From assembly GCF_009846865.1 (NCBI RefSeq), contig NZ_WUWN01000014.1:1-64000 (forward strand): a DNA stretch of 64,000 nucleotides, written 5' to 3'. This DNA is from Puerhibacterium puerhi. GTDB lineage: Bacteria > Actinomycetota > Actinomycetes > Actinomycetales > Cellulomonadaceae. The translations under genes were made by a program, and so were the position numbers. Positions within the stretch are counted from its first letter, which is position 1. Each line of letters opens with the position of its first letter. Below are positions 8,433 to 16,908 of this stretch, one piece after another. The notes beneath the pieces were generated by a model. That model was not told where the DNA came from. It was given only the letters and a program-made list of their open reading frames with translations, and searched no databases.

Positions 8433-8470
8433 CCTGCTGCGCTGACCTGCTGCGCTGACCTGCTGCGCTG
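8423..8470. repeat. 13-bp tandem repeat across the DUF1697 stop codon (about 3.7 copies)
   Basis: The unit GCTGCGCTGACCT is repeated at 8423, 8436 and 8449, then partly at 8462. Every full unit contains TGA. Because 13 is not a multiple of 3, the TGAs fall in all three reading frames, so slippage here leaves the protein end intact. Confidence 0.9.
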
Positions 8471-8536
8471 GCGCGCTGTGCTGACGGGCTGACCGCGAGA
8501 GACGCACCTCACGCCACGGCGACCTTGCGATCCGAA

Positions 8537-8549
8537 TAGGCTGGGCGCC
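8537..8549 (+). promoter_or_regulatory. Leaderless promoter of lpdA (-10 box TAGGCT)
   Basis: TAGGCT at 8537-8542 fits the actinobacterial -10 consensus and ends seven bases before the ATG at 8550. No purine-rich ribosome-binding site lies in the gap. Transcription would therefore begin at or beside the A of the start codon, a common arrangement in actinobacteria. Confidence 0.55.
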
Positions 8550-9939
<1,390 letters not shown>

Positions 9940-9953
<14 letters not shown>

Positions 9954-10064
9954 GTTGATGGCTCTGCCGGCACTCGCCGGCAGACCTGGTCAGAGGCCCG
10001 GATCGGCGGAAAACCGCAGGTCCGGGCCTCTTTCTGTCTCGGGGTGCTGAGGACACCTAGGGGC
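9940..10064. repeat. Left copy of the flanking repeat (attL-like), lpdA tail plus terminator
   Basis: This copy begins with TGATCAACTTCT, the last codons of lpdA, and continues through two hairpins to GGGGC at 10064. It aligns with 18097-18220 over its full length at roughly four identical bases in five by eye. Exact blocks include the 12-bp start, CCTGGTCAGAGGCCCGG (9985-10001) and GGTCCGGGCC (10019-10028). Confidence 0.8.
9964..10037 (+). terminator. lpdA terminator (two hairpins)
   Basis: The first hairpin is CTGCCGGC-ACTC-GCCGGCAG (9964-9983). The second pairs AGAGGCCCGGA (9992-10002) with TCCGGGCCTCT (10021-10031) and is followed by TTCTGTCT. Together they form a strong rho-independent terminator directly after the lpdA stop codon. 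Confidence 0.85.
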
Positions 10065-10093
10065 AGGAGGGGCCCGGAGAACCCATCCGCTAT

Positions 10094-10120
10094 GGCACGC
10101 GGGTGGCACGACGGGCACGA
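10094..10120. promoter_or_regulatory. Candidate integrase arm-type site, left end
   Basis: The 18-bp motif GGCACGCGGGTGGCACGA (10094-10111) contains two GGCACG boxes and is followed by a third (GGGCACGA, 10113-10120). The same 18 bases with one change occur inside the other end of the island at 18019-18036. Repeated short sites just inside both ends are typical arm-binding sites of tyrosine integrases. The role is inferred from position and repetition. Confidence 0.5.
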
Positions 10121-10134
10121 CCAGAGGTAGAGAC

Positions 10135-10578
10135 ATGGCTACCGAAAGGGTCTCCACCTGCTGCCAAGATGCTGCCGTGGATGACCCCCGAATCTGGATC
10201 ACTTTCCTTGCAGTTCTCGGCTTCGTTATGCCGGCAGGGGGATTGCTCAGCGCCTTCCGACATGCCCGGACGAGCGCTCGCGAGGTGAATACCCAGCTGT
10301 CCCGAGGCCTTCAACTCATGCGTCAGGAGGAGATGGAGCGCAGTGTTGTGCCTTACAGCGATCAACAGAGCCGGGCAGAGATCCGCCAGCGCTACGCGCG
10401 AATGCGTGCCGACGAGGGGATCCAGATGGATACGTACGGCTCCGTGGCGTTCGCGACCCTCACGGCCAAAGACCAGATCTGGAGCACAGCGCTCTCTGGG
10501 ATCAAGGGCGACCTCGTGTGGGTAGGTGTGGGACTTGTCGCTGGCGGCGTGGCCAGCGTCTGGTCCACCTGGATCTGA
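10135..10578 (+). CDS. Hypothetical membrane protein (147 aa), island cargo
   Basis: I do not recognise the family. The protein has one hydrophobic segment near residues 21-42 (WITFLAVLGFVMPAGGLLSAF), a charged middle of about 75 residues rich in Arg/Glu (ARTSAREVNTQLSRGLQL, RQEEMERSVV), and a C-terminal hydrophobic helix near 125-145 (LVWVGVGLVAGGVASVW). This suggests a hairpin membrane protein with a cytoplasmic helical loop. The ATG at 10135 follows AGAGGTAGAGAC; a GTG at 10177 (MDDPRIWITF) would remove a Cys-rich N-terminus and may be the true start. Codon use is less GC-biased than in the flanks. Confidence 0.5.
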   Translation: MATERVSTCCQDAAVDDPRIWITFLAVLGFVMPAGGLLSAFRHARTSAREVNTQLSRGLQLMRQEEMERSVVPYSDQQSRAEIRQRYARMRADEGIQMDTYGSVAFATLTAKDQIWSTALSGIKGDLVWVGVGLVAGGVASVWSTWI

Positions 10579-11162
10579 CGCCGGACGTCCCGCGCCGGTC
10601 AAGCTGCGGGCGCTCCGGCACACGTCTCCGCGTGGAGGGCGACAGGCCAGCAGACGCGGGGATGCAAGAGACGCCAGCGGCCGCACTTCTCGACCCTCGC
10701 ACCCAGATACCGCCCTGCGCGTGCAGCACGACGCGGTCGGCATGGCCGCTGGTGGTCGCCTGGAGACGCCAACGTCACGTTACCTCCGTTGGCGTTGTAC
10801 CCCACTTGATCTCGTCGACGGGGCCGCAGGCGAGAGCCGTCTGCCGTGGGCAACTTGGCCATCGACTCGGCGTTCCGGGGTCGCGAGCAGAGACGCGGCT
10901 GCTGAGGTCGTCGATCTGCGCTGGTCCTCTCCGGCAGGTTCGTCACTTGGGGCAGCCGTACTGCGCCGCGGACGCCAGCGGGGCGAGGTGCCCACGCTCG
11001 AGCAGCCGTCGGTCTGTGTGGCCCCTCCGATAAGGCGACGTGGTCCCGGTACCAGGACCTAGGCCGTCACGAGACGGCCGCGCGGTCGCCCTGCGAGCAA
11101 GACCGCACGCGCTCGTTTTCGACTGCCGTGCGAGGCTCAGCGGGACGGCACAGGCTCGCTTC
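10579..11162. other. 584-bp stretch without a convincing gene
   Basis: All reading frames here give Arg/Pro/Ser-rich low-complexity translations without recognisable motifs. One notable structure is the inverted repeat ACGCCAACG-N12-CGTTGGCGT at 10766-10795. The stretch may be decayed coding sequence of the island, possibly a lost integrase, but I see no residue pattern (such as R..H-R..Y) to support that. Confidence 0.5.
10766..10795. promoter_or_regulatory. 9-bp inverted repeat, possible operator or hairpin
   Basis: ACGCCAACG (10766-10774) pairs perfectly with CGTTGGCGT (10787-10795) across a 12-base spacer. It lies in an otherwise empty region of the island. The symmetric spacing suits a dimeric repressor site as well as a weak RNA hairpin; no T-run follows. 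Confidence 0.3.
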
Positions 11163-11381
11163 ATGGGTGATGACGTGAAGTTCAGCAAGGGCGACGAGGT
11201 CACGTGGTCCAGCCACGGGCAGACGGTGCACGGCGAGGTGGTCGAAGAGATCACCGAGGACACCGAGGCAGCGGGCCGGACGGTCCGGGCGTCGAAGGAC
11301 GATCCGCAGTACCGCGTGCGCAGCGACAAGAGCGGCAAGGACGCGGTGCACAAGCCGTCCGCGCTGAAGGACGAGAAGTGA
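11163..11381 (+). CDS. DUF2945 / HVA1-type TUDOR-like small protein
   Basis: A 72-aa basic-acidic protein. MGDDVKFSKGDEVTWSSHGQTVHGEVVEEI followed by QYRVRSDKSGKDAVHKPSAL matches the DUF2945 family, also called hypervirulence-associated protein TUDOR domain, a small beta-barrel of about 60-70 residues. The molecular role in bacteria is unknown. The ATG at 11163 gives the family N-terminus. Its stop codon overlaps the GTG of the next gene (GTGA), so the two are translationally coupled. Confidence 0.8.
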   Translation: MGDDVKFSKGDEVTWSSHGQTVHGEVVEEITEDTEAAGRTVRASKDDPQYRVRSDKSGKDAVHKPSALKDEK

Positions 11382-11686
11382 GCGACGAATTCGACGAGGC
11401 CGTCAACATGACGGCGAGCGAGCTGGAGCGGTGGCTGGACGCCGACGAGTCGAAGTCGGTGGGCCAGTCCGACGGCGGCGAGTCGGTCGGCCACGAGTCC
11501 GGCCGGCGGATCGTGGAGCTGCTGCGCAAGAAGAAGGGCGACCTGACCGACGACGACGAAGCGCACATGCGCAAGGTGGTGGGGTACGTCCACCGGCACC
11601 TCGCCCAGCGCCCGGACGGCGACGTTAAGGACACGAGGTGGCGCTACTCCCTGATGAACTGGGGACACGACCCGCTGAAGGACTGA
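11378..11686 (+). CDS. DUF3140 family protein
   Basis: A 102-aa soluble helical protein. The core MTASELERWLDADESKSVG, RRIVELLRKKKGDLTDDD, and VVGYVHRHLAQRP followed by KDTRWRYSLMNWGHDPLK is the conserved DUF3140 sequence, covering nearly the whole protein. It starts at a GTG that overlaps the stop of the DUF2945 gene by 4 bp. The same pair is common in actinobacteria and fungi-like genomes, often near DNA-repair or stress genes, but no activity is established. Confidence 0.85.
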   Translation: MSDEFDEAVNMTASELERWLDADESKSVGQSDGGESVGHESGRRIVELLRKKKGDLTDDDEAHMRKVVGYVHRHLAQRPDGDVKDTRWRYSLMNWGHDPLKD

Positions 11687-11818
11687 GCCGCAAGGCGCTT
11701 GGTTCTTAGCCGCGGTGTGGGGACTGCGTCTGTATCTGCATGCTCTTTACCGTTGGGGTGCGCAGTCTCTGAACTTGGGCTGGGTAGCCCCTAACGTGAG
11801 AGTCGTGTGGCCGCCATT

Positions 11819-12787
11819 TCAGAAATGATATTTGTGCTGGTCCTCCGCTAGGGGGAACAAGCCTAGAGCGATTGCGCTGGCCTCATCGAACGAGTCATGG
11901 TCGATCCATGGCTTCTGCTTGACATGGGTTTCCATCCAACGCCGGTCGGTCCTATCGTGCCTGATCGTGTAGGCGTGTGAAGGCGCAACGAGGTATGTCG
12001 ACGTTATGGCCCATTGCGTAGGAATGTACTCCACAGTGGGCCGGGCTAGGGGATGCTTGAGAGCGAAGAGCAGGGTTTCAGACAGGCGTGTGAGTGCATA
12101 CGCGGGGTCAGGTTTACCCCATACGTTGAGCGGCTCAAGGCACCGTGCGGCGTCTGTGAAGAGCGCGACTAAATCCATACTCTCGTGGGCCCATGACTTG
12201 ATCGGTTTGCCGTCCGCCGATTCGAGTGTGACCACCAGCTTCGTGTTCCACTCGAATCTGAATCTCTCCGAAATTTCGGGTCCCGCTGTTACGCGTACGC
12301 CCGCGGCGTCGATTAAGTTTGAACGTAGGGCCGCTTCGATCGCCGCACTGAGCGTCTCCATGGTCGGTGCGTCAGTTGCGATTGATTCGAACAGTTCCTT
12401 CTTGTCGGCGCGCTCAGAAGCCAGTCTTTCGTCTACCCGGTCGCTCAGATCGCTAAGATCCTTCAAGCCCTCGACCCGTGTATCGAGATCCTCGAATGTG
12501 GTGCGCAATGCCCCAGTGGTGGCCTCCTCCACATCGTCGACCCGTTGCTGCAGCCGGGACGCGACGAATTCGATCGGCGCGACCAGCAGGATCGTCGTGC
12601 CGAGCCCCAGAAGCGCAGATTCGATCCACTCCCCAAGCCACACGGGTGCGGTTCCCGGATGAGACGCGATCCAGGGGGTCAGGAACGAGGCGCCGATGCA
12701 AACGAGGCCCACAACGCATGTGGCGGCAATCGCCTGCTTGCTCGTCACTCGGTCGAGCCACCGGGATCCGCGAACGTTCGAAGTCAC
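11819..12787 (-). CDS. Two-TM, coiled-coil membrane protein of unknown function, island cargo
   Basis: A 322-aa protein I cannot assign to a family. Two transmembrane helices lie near residues 19-38 (AIAATCVVGLVCIGASFLTPW) and 50-70 (ESALLGLGTTILLVAPIEFVA). Residues about 75-135 form a charged heptad-like helix (RLQQRVDDVEEATTGALRTT, DLSDLSDRVDERLASERADK). The rest is a soluble alpha/beta domain of about 180 residues with many aromatic positions near the end (RRWMETHVKQKPWIDHDSFD). Base composition is visibly less GC-rich than the chromosome, consistent with transfer. The architecture suits a membrane-anchored sensor or effector; that is inference. Confidence 0.55.
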   Translation of the reverse strand: MTSNVRGSRWLDRVTSKQAIAATCVVGLVCIGASFLTPWIASHPGTAPVWLGEWIESALLGLGTTILLVAPIEFVASRLQQRVDDVEEATTGALRTTFEDLDTRVEGLKDLSDLSDRVDERLASERADKKELFESIATDAPTMETLSAAIEAALRSNLIDAAGVRVTAGPEISERFRFEWNTKLVVTLESADGKPIKSWAHESMDLVALFTDAARCLEPLNVWGKPDPAYALTRLSETLLFALKHPLARPTVEYIPTQWAITSTYLVAPSHAYTIRHDRTDRRWMETHVKQKPWIDHDSFDEASAIALGLFPLAEDQHKYHF

Positions 12788-13016
12788 CGTCGAATGGTGG
12801 CAGACCTTCCACCGTGCCTCTGGCGCCGGCGAGCCCTCGGCGCAGTGGGGGCGCTCCCGTAATCGACTCGGCCGCTAGGACCGCCCCGTCGTGTTGGGCT
12901 GTGCCTGCCGCCGCGGGAGCGGGCATGGCTTGGTAGTTGCGTATCCCGTACGAGCGGACCTCTGTGATCCCGCCGCGTAGGGCAGGGGCACTGGTGATGC
13001 GGGTCGGTTGAGGCGC

Positions 13017-13110
13017 TCAGTAGTGAGCTCGGGAAGCCGGCTCAGGTACACCGTGGCCGTCGAGTAGCAGGTTGGCGCTGGTCATCGTCATCGCCGGGCC
13101 CGCCGCCGCG
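13017..13110 (-). pseudogene. Possible remnant of a STAS-domain gene (C-terminal tail)
   Basis: On the minus strand the translation AAAAGPAMTMTSANLLLDG and a downstream stop at 13017 resemble the C-terminal part of the intact STAS protein of this window at 36913-37233 (AAAAAPAVTMTSVSLPLGD). The DNA also aligns over about 45 bp (around GCTGGTCATCGTCA). Upstream similarity is lost at about 13110. The match is short and Ala-rich, so this is tentative. Confidence 0.35.
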
Positions 13111-13124
13111 GCTCCGGCCCCGCC

Positions 13125-13310
13125 TACCTCTACGGCACGCCGGAGACCCCCGCCGACGAGGAGAAGTGCGCCCTCCTCTACTGGCTCGCTGACCAGTTCA
13201 AGCGCTATCAGTTGCACGGCCACGGCCTGAGCGAGGACGCGGCCGGCACCCCCGCGCCACGAAGGGCACGGAGTGTCCGACACCGAGCACGACCGACCGA
13301 GGGTGAGTAG
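13125..13310 (+). pseudogene. Orphan coding-like fragment
   Basis: The frame from 13125 reads YLYGTPETPADEEKCALLYW, then LADQFKRYQLHGHGLSEDAA, before a Arg-rich tail and a TAG at 13308. The composition is that of a real helical protein rather than a GC-rich shadow, but there is no start codon or ribosome-binding site and the upstream frame is broken. I do not recognise the family. Confidence 0.35.
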
Positions 13311-13434
13311 CCTCACTCGGCGGGGGGAGCGGCGGCGATGGCCCTCGACGAGCCCCCGGATGCGGCCCTCCGAGTACCGCGACTGGGATGCCACAGAGCC
13401 GTGAATGACCTGTGCGAGGGCGCGCGCGCGTGTG

Positions 13435-13453
13435 CGTCGGGCGGGGCCCGACG
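13435..13453. terminator. Hairpin downstream of the IS110 transposase
   Basis: CGTCGGGC-GGG-GCCCGACG forms a perfect 8-bp stem with a 3-base loop, 20 bp past the transposase stop codon (the gene is on the minus strand). There is no T-run, so it may be an end structure of the insertion sequence rather than a classic terminator. Confidence 0.45.
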
Positions 13454-13472
13454 TGTTGTTGCGGGCGGTGGG

Positions 13473-14705
13473 TTAGGCGGCGGGTTCGAGGTGGACGGTG
13501 TGGCCGAGGTGTTCGAGCTGGGCGACCAGTCGGCGGGTGTGGGCCTCGGTGTTGCGGCGGGTGTGCCAGTCCGGGCCGAGGTCTTGGTAGGGCTCGTCGC
13601 GGGCGAGCATGTAGTAGGCGCTGACCAGGATGGAGTGGGCCACGGCGATCTGGGCGCGGCCGGCCCCGCGGCGGCGGGCGAGGCGGTCGTGCTGGGCGGC
13701 GAGGTGGTTGCGCCCGTGCATGCGGCCGGTGGCGGCGGCGGCCTCGACCAGGGCGGAGGTGAGCCACTTGTTGCCGTGGCGTTTGCCGGTCGGGGCGCGC
13801 CGGCCGGCGGACTCGGAGATCCCCGGGGCCAGGCCGGCCCAGGCGGCCAAGTGGGCGGCCGAGGGGAAGCGGGACATGTCCGCGCCGGTCTCGGCGATGA
13901 TCACCTGGGCGGCCTTGGCGCCCACTCCGGGGATGGTCTGCAGCAACTGAAGCTGGTGGGCCCATGGGGCGCAGGCGGTGGCGATGGCCTGGTCGAGGTC
14001 GGCCAGGGCGTGTTCGACCAGCTCCAGGCGGTCCAGGATCGCGGCGGCCAGGACGGCGTGGTGGGCCTCGAAGTGGCCGTCCAGCGCCTGGGCGAGCTCG
14101 GGGATCTTGGTGCGCATGCGGGTCTTGGCCATCTCGGCCAGCACGAGCGGATCGCGTTGCCCGGCGATCATCGCCCGCAGCATGGCCCGGGCGGAGACGG
14201 TGGTCAGGGACGAGGCGACCGAGGACAGCTTGATCGAGGCATCCTCGAGCATCAGCTCCAGGCGGGTGGCCTCGCGGGTGCGGTCGCCCATCAGCTGCAT
14301 CCGTAGCGGGTCAGCATCCGCAGCTGCCGGATCGGTGGGGGCGGGACGAACGAGGCGGTCAGCAGCCCGTGCTCGCGCAGCTGGGCGATCCACTCCGCGT
14401 CGCGCACGTCGCTCTTGCGCCCCGGCACCGCCTTCATGTGGGCGGAGTTGAGCAGCCAGACCTCCATGACCTCCTCGAGGCAGTAGAACGGCGGCTTCCA
14501 GTAGGTCGAGGTCGACTCCATCGCCGCGATCGTGACCCCGGCCTCGACCAGCCATGCGCGCATGACCCGCAGCGCCCCGGCCGTGGTGCGGAAGGTGCGC
14601 GTCTCGCTGGCCCGCCGGCCTCCGGGGGGCGGGGGTGCGCACGCAGACCGTGACCGTCGCCTTGCCCACGTCCAGCCCGGCGACGCGTTCGAACAGCACT
14701 TCCAT
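13473..14705 (-). pseudogene. IS110-family transposase with two frameshifts
   Basis: Homology runs from MEVLFERVAGLDVGKATVTV (start 14705, ribosome-binding site GGGAGG) to HTVHLEPAA at 13473, about 410 codons, full length for IS110. The DEDD-type catalytic domain (LDVGK, MESTSTYWKP, SDVRDAEWIA) and the C-terminal transposase_20 domain (LQTIPGVGAKAAQVIIAETG) are both recognisable, but in two frames. An extra base in the G6 run at 14624-14629 leaves frame, and a missing base near 14302 (LTRY followed by GCS rather than RMQLMGD) returns it. The catalytic middle is thus out of frame, so the gene is inactive unless these are sequencing errors. It sits inside the island. Confidence 0.85.
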
Positions 14706-15042
14706 GACCGGCCTCCCTTCGGCCGGCCGGCCGCGACCACCGCGGCCGGCGCCGCCCGGAAGGCCCTCTGCCAGGACACAGACCCGCGTGCTCGTAGCGA
14801 CAATCCACCGGCACCCGAGGACCTCGCGCCATACACCGTCTACGGGCTCGCCCGCACCAGTGTGGTCCGGCGTCGCCGGGCGCACCCCGATTCTCAGCGA
14901 CCACCGCGGCGACCGCCAGGCCGCCATCCGTTACACCTCTGGCAAGTCGCGGCAGGTGGGTTTCGTCCGCACGTAACCGCAGGGTCGGAGGTTCGCGTCG
15001 GTTGCATGCACTAGAGTCGGCAGTCGTAGGAGGAGGGTGTCG
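14706..15042. other. IS110 upstream non-coding region (possible bridge RNA) and promoter of the nuclease gene
   Basis: No gene is supported over 337 bp. The part adjoining the transposase start (14706 to about 14960) would be the IS110 5' non-coding end, which in IS110-group elements encodes the bridge RNA that guides recombination. It contains a perfect hairpin at 14726-14750 and further GC-rich inverted sequence. I cannot fix the insertion-sequence boundary. The last 80 bases lead into the plus-strand gene and end with a strong ribosome-binding site. Confidence 0.4.
14726..14750 (-). ncRNA. Perfect hairpin in IS110 leader, candidate bridge-RNA element
   Basis: GCCGGCCGCG-ACCAC-CGCGGCCGGC makes a 10-bp stem with a 5-base loop, 21 bp upstream of the transposase start on its own strand. 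Stable stem-loops in this non-coding region are what bridge RNAs of IS110-group elements contain. Whether guide loops complementary to the flanks exist needs a structural model. Confidence 0.3.
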
Positions 15043-15783
15043 ATGTCACTAGTGGTGCAGATTGAGACATCCTCACCACGCCCTGGACGTCGGTTCGAGC
15101 CGGTTCAAGAGCGCGCACTACACGCAGCAGCCACGGCTGCGTGCCACAGCCTTCCAGGTGCAGCGCGGGGGCTTGTTGTAATCCCGGAGTTCTCGGGTCC
15201 GATAGGTATACCTGACTTCACAGCGTTCATAGGCGACGCAGGGGATCTCATTCGGCGCCAGCGGCTTAGCGTACCCGCGACGACCAATGAAATCGATGCA
15301 GGAATTCTCTCTGTCGCCCACGTGCAGAGGCCGCGAACGGCCGCGAGCATGGCTCAATCCTTGAACTGGCCGCTGAGCACCATCGCAGGCCGGCTTCGCG
15401 GCCTGGTTCTCCGGGGTTCTCTATTGGAGCCGACTCCTGGACGCTTTGTGCGACCAGCCGAACTCTCAGCCCGCGGAAGGCTATACGCTGTCGAAGCGAA
15501 GGTGGACGACTGGCGGTCCGGGCTCCGACAGGTGCGAACGTATCGCGTATGGGCAGATGCGTACGTCCTTGTCATGGCTAAGGTCGCGGAGCGCGCACTT
15601 GGCCAATTGACGGACGAAGTGACGCGCGACCGCGGTGGTCTCGTCGTTGATGGCGAATGGATCCTTCGCCCGCGTATCGGCCGTTTAAGTGCTCACCGGA
15701 AGCTTCAGGCCTGGGAGATGTTCGCCAACGCGTCGCGTTGTGGGTTAGAAGCGCCAGCCCTCGCTCCGGGCGTACATGCGTAG
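15043..15783 (+). CDS. PD-(D/E)XK-like nuclease with internal winged-helix segment, island cargo
   Basis: A 246-aa protein with hallmarks of the restriction-endonuclease fold: Asp58 in GPIGIPDFTAFIGD, then after an insertion Glu151-Ala-Lys153 in YAVEAKVDDWRSGLRQVRTY, followed by WADAYVLVM, the usual strand after the E-x-K motif. Between them residues about 95-140 look like a winged helix-turn-helix (AASMAQSLNWPLSTIAGRLR). The ATG at 15043 has an AGGAGGAGG ribosome-binding site; a GTG six bases earlier is the alternative. It converges on the 387-aa gene with a 39-bp tail overlap. Lower GC and context suggest a transferred defence gene. The family name is unknown to me; the nuclease call is inferred from motifs. 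Confidence 0.55.
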   Translation: MSLVVQIETSSPRPGRRFEPVQERALHAAATAACHSLPGAARGLVVIPEFSGPIGIPDFTAFIGDAGDLIRRQRLSVPATTNEIDAGILSVAHVQRPRTAASMAQSLNWPLSTIAGRLRGLVLRGSLLEPTPGRFVRPAELSARGRLYAVEAKVDDWRSGLRQVRTYRVWADAYVLVMAKVAERALGQLTDEVTRDRGGLVVDGEWILRPRIGRLSAHRKLQAWEMFANASRCGLEAPALAPGVHA

Positions 15784-16908
15784 CCCTTCTTGCAGAGGAT
15801 CGATCCATTCCGCGGACCGATCGCGAATGCCGCTTGATGAAGACACGGCCGCCCACCCCGCGCGGGCATTAGAGTACATCCCATCGAGAATTCGAAATCG
15901 ATCCTCGTAGCTTCGGCCCGACGCAACAGCAAGCACTGCGCCACTTACGGCACTGATGTGGTGGAGGAACGAGGCCCTTGGGCCGGGCGCTGCGGGAAGC
16001 CCGCCGAGACGGGCAGCAAGTGCCGGGTCTTGCTGGCCCAAGAGTTGACCGTCGCGCTTGCTGAGTGTACCGAGTAGGCCAGCGACCGTGGGTCGCTCGT
16101 ACCAACTAGCAATGCCGTTTCCGGTGGTCCGAGCGGCGTAGTCGGCGTAGGCCATCACCCGCTGCCGCTTGTCCCAGCCGCTCCCTACGGATGTCGCTCC
16201 CGCAGCAACTGCCGGCAACGCAGCGAAATCTCCGTGTGATATGTGAACTGGGCTGTATTCGCTCAGTGCGCGCACTGTGCGACAGCGCCCAAATACCTCG
16301 TTTGGTGTGACACTTGGCGGCGGGTCGTTGTCGGGCTGGACAAACGAAATGAGCCAGCCACCCGGAGTCAGCGCGGCGAGCGCTCCGACATGAGCGTCGA
16401 GGTCGGTGCCGTCGCTCCAGAAACTGCCGGTTCCGGCGATGGTCAAAGTGGCCGCGGGGTCGCGTTCCACGGCGAATCGCGCGGTGTCGAGTGCAATTGC
16501 GCTCAGGTTGTTGAGGCCTGACGGAAGCAGCGGGGTAGGCGCTAGGTGGGGTGCACCAATTTCATCTTGGAGCCTATAGACGCGGCGCACATGCTCGTCA
16601 CGATAGGCCGCTTGCGAGAGGTCCCCGACCGGTCCGCCCCAGAGTGGGTACTCGGAGTAGTAGCGAAGGTCTCCGACCCCTGTCATTTGAAGGACATGGG
16701 TAGCGGGGTCGAACCAGTAGGGGATGCCAGCAGACCGGAACTCTTGCGATCGCGGTCCCAGTCCCGGCTTGTTGCCGGAACCGCCGCGATGCCTGTAGGG
16801 CGAGGCCCAGGGAGAGATAACCGCCCCAGCGGCGTAACCCGCCGCGGCGGCATCAGTGATCCAGCCGACCTGGAATGGTCTTGGGCTGTCTTCGACGTAC
16901 GCGGTCAT
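15745..16908 (-). CDS. Unrecognised 387-aa protein coupled to a kinase, island cargo
   Basis: I do not recognise the family. The translation alternates hydrophobic strands and helices over the whole length (AATLTIAGTGSFW, PGGWLISFVQPDND, SPVHISHGDFAALPAVAAGA, TSVGSGWDKRQRVMAYADYA), which suits a TIM-barrel-type enzyme with a conserved-looking SGWDKRQR loop. The C-terminal 120 residues are mostly helical with an HHISAVSGAVLAVASGRSYE segment. The start ATG overlaps the stop of the kinase gene by 4 bp, so the two proteins are made together. It converges with the nuclease-like gene. No signal peptide or membrane helix is visible. An enzyme acting in a kinase-linked pathway is inference only. Confidence 0.5.
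   Translation of the reverse strand: MTAYVEDSPRPFQVGWITDAAAAGYAAGAVISPWASPYRHRGGSGNKPGLGPRSQEFRSAGIPYWFDPATHVLQMTGVGDLRYYSEYPLWGGPVGDLSQAAYRDEHVRRVYRLQDEIGAPHLAPTPLLPSGLNNLSAIALDTARFAVERDPAATLTIAGTGSFWSDGTDLDAHVGALAALTPGGWLISFVQPDNDPPPSVTPNEVFGRCRTVRALSEYSPVHISHGDFAALPAVAAGATSVGSGWDKRQRVMAYADYAARTTGNGIASWYERPTVAGLLGTLSKRDGQLLGQQDPALAARLGGLPAAPGPRASFLHHISAVSGAVLAVASGRSYEDRFRILDGMYSNARAGWAAVSSSSGIRDRSAEWIDPLQEGLRMYARSEGWRF

Larger units (their letters stand above)
12788..13434. other. Gene-poor island stretch with coding fragments
   Basis: No intact gene is visible over about 650 bp. Two fragments stand out and are listed separately: a STAS-like C-terminal tail on the minus strand near 13017-13110, and an open coding-like stretch on the plus strand at 13125-13310. 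The junction between them suggests rearrangement. Confidence 0.5.

Noticed and set aside
10526-11062. A 178-codon plus-strand frame
   Set aside because: Arg/Ser/Pro-rich with no ribosome-binding site and no recognisable motif; judged non-coding.
10579-11162. Possible integrase or transposase remnant in the island's left part
   Set aside because: Translations in all frames lack the Arg-His-Arg-Tyr pattern of tyrosine recombinases and any serine-recombinase motif; only an inverted repeat could be supported.
15745-16908. Calling the 387-aa island protein a tRNA-guanine transglycosylase-like (DpdA) enzyme
   Set aside because: A TIM-barrel fold is plausible, but I could not find the family's zinc-binding cysteines or catalytic aspartates, so the name is not supported.
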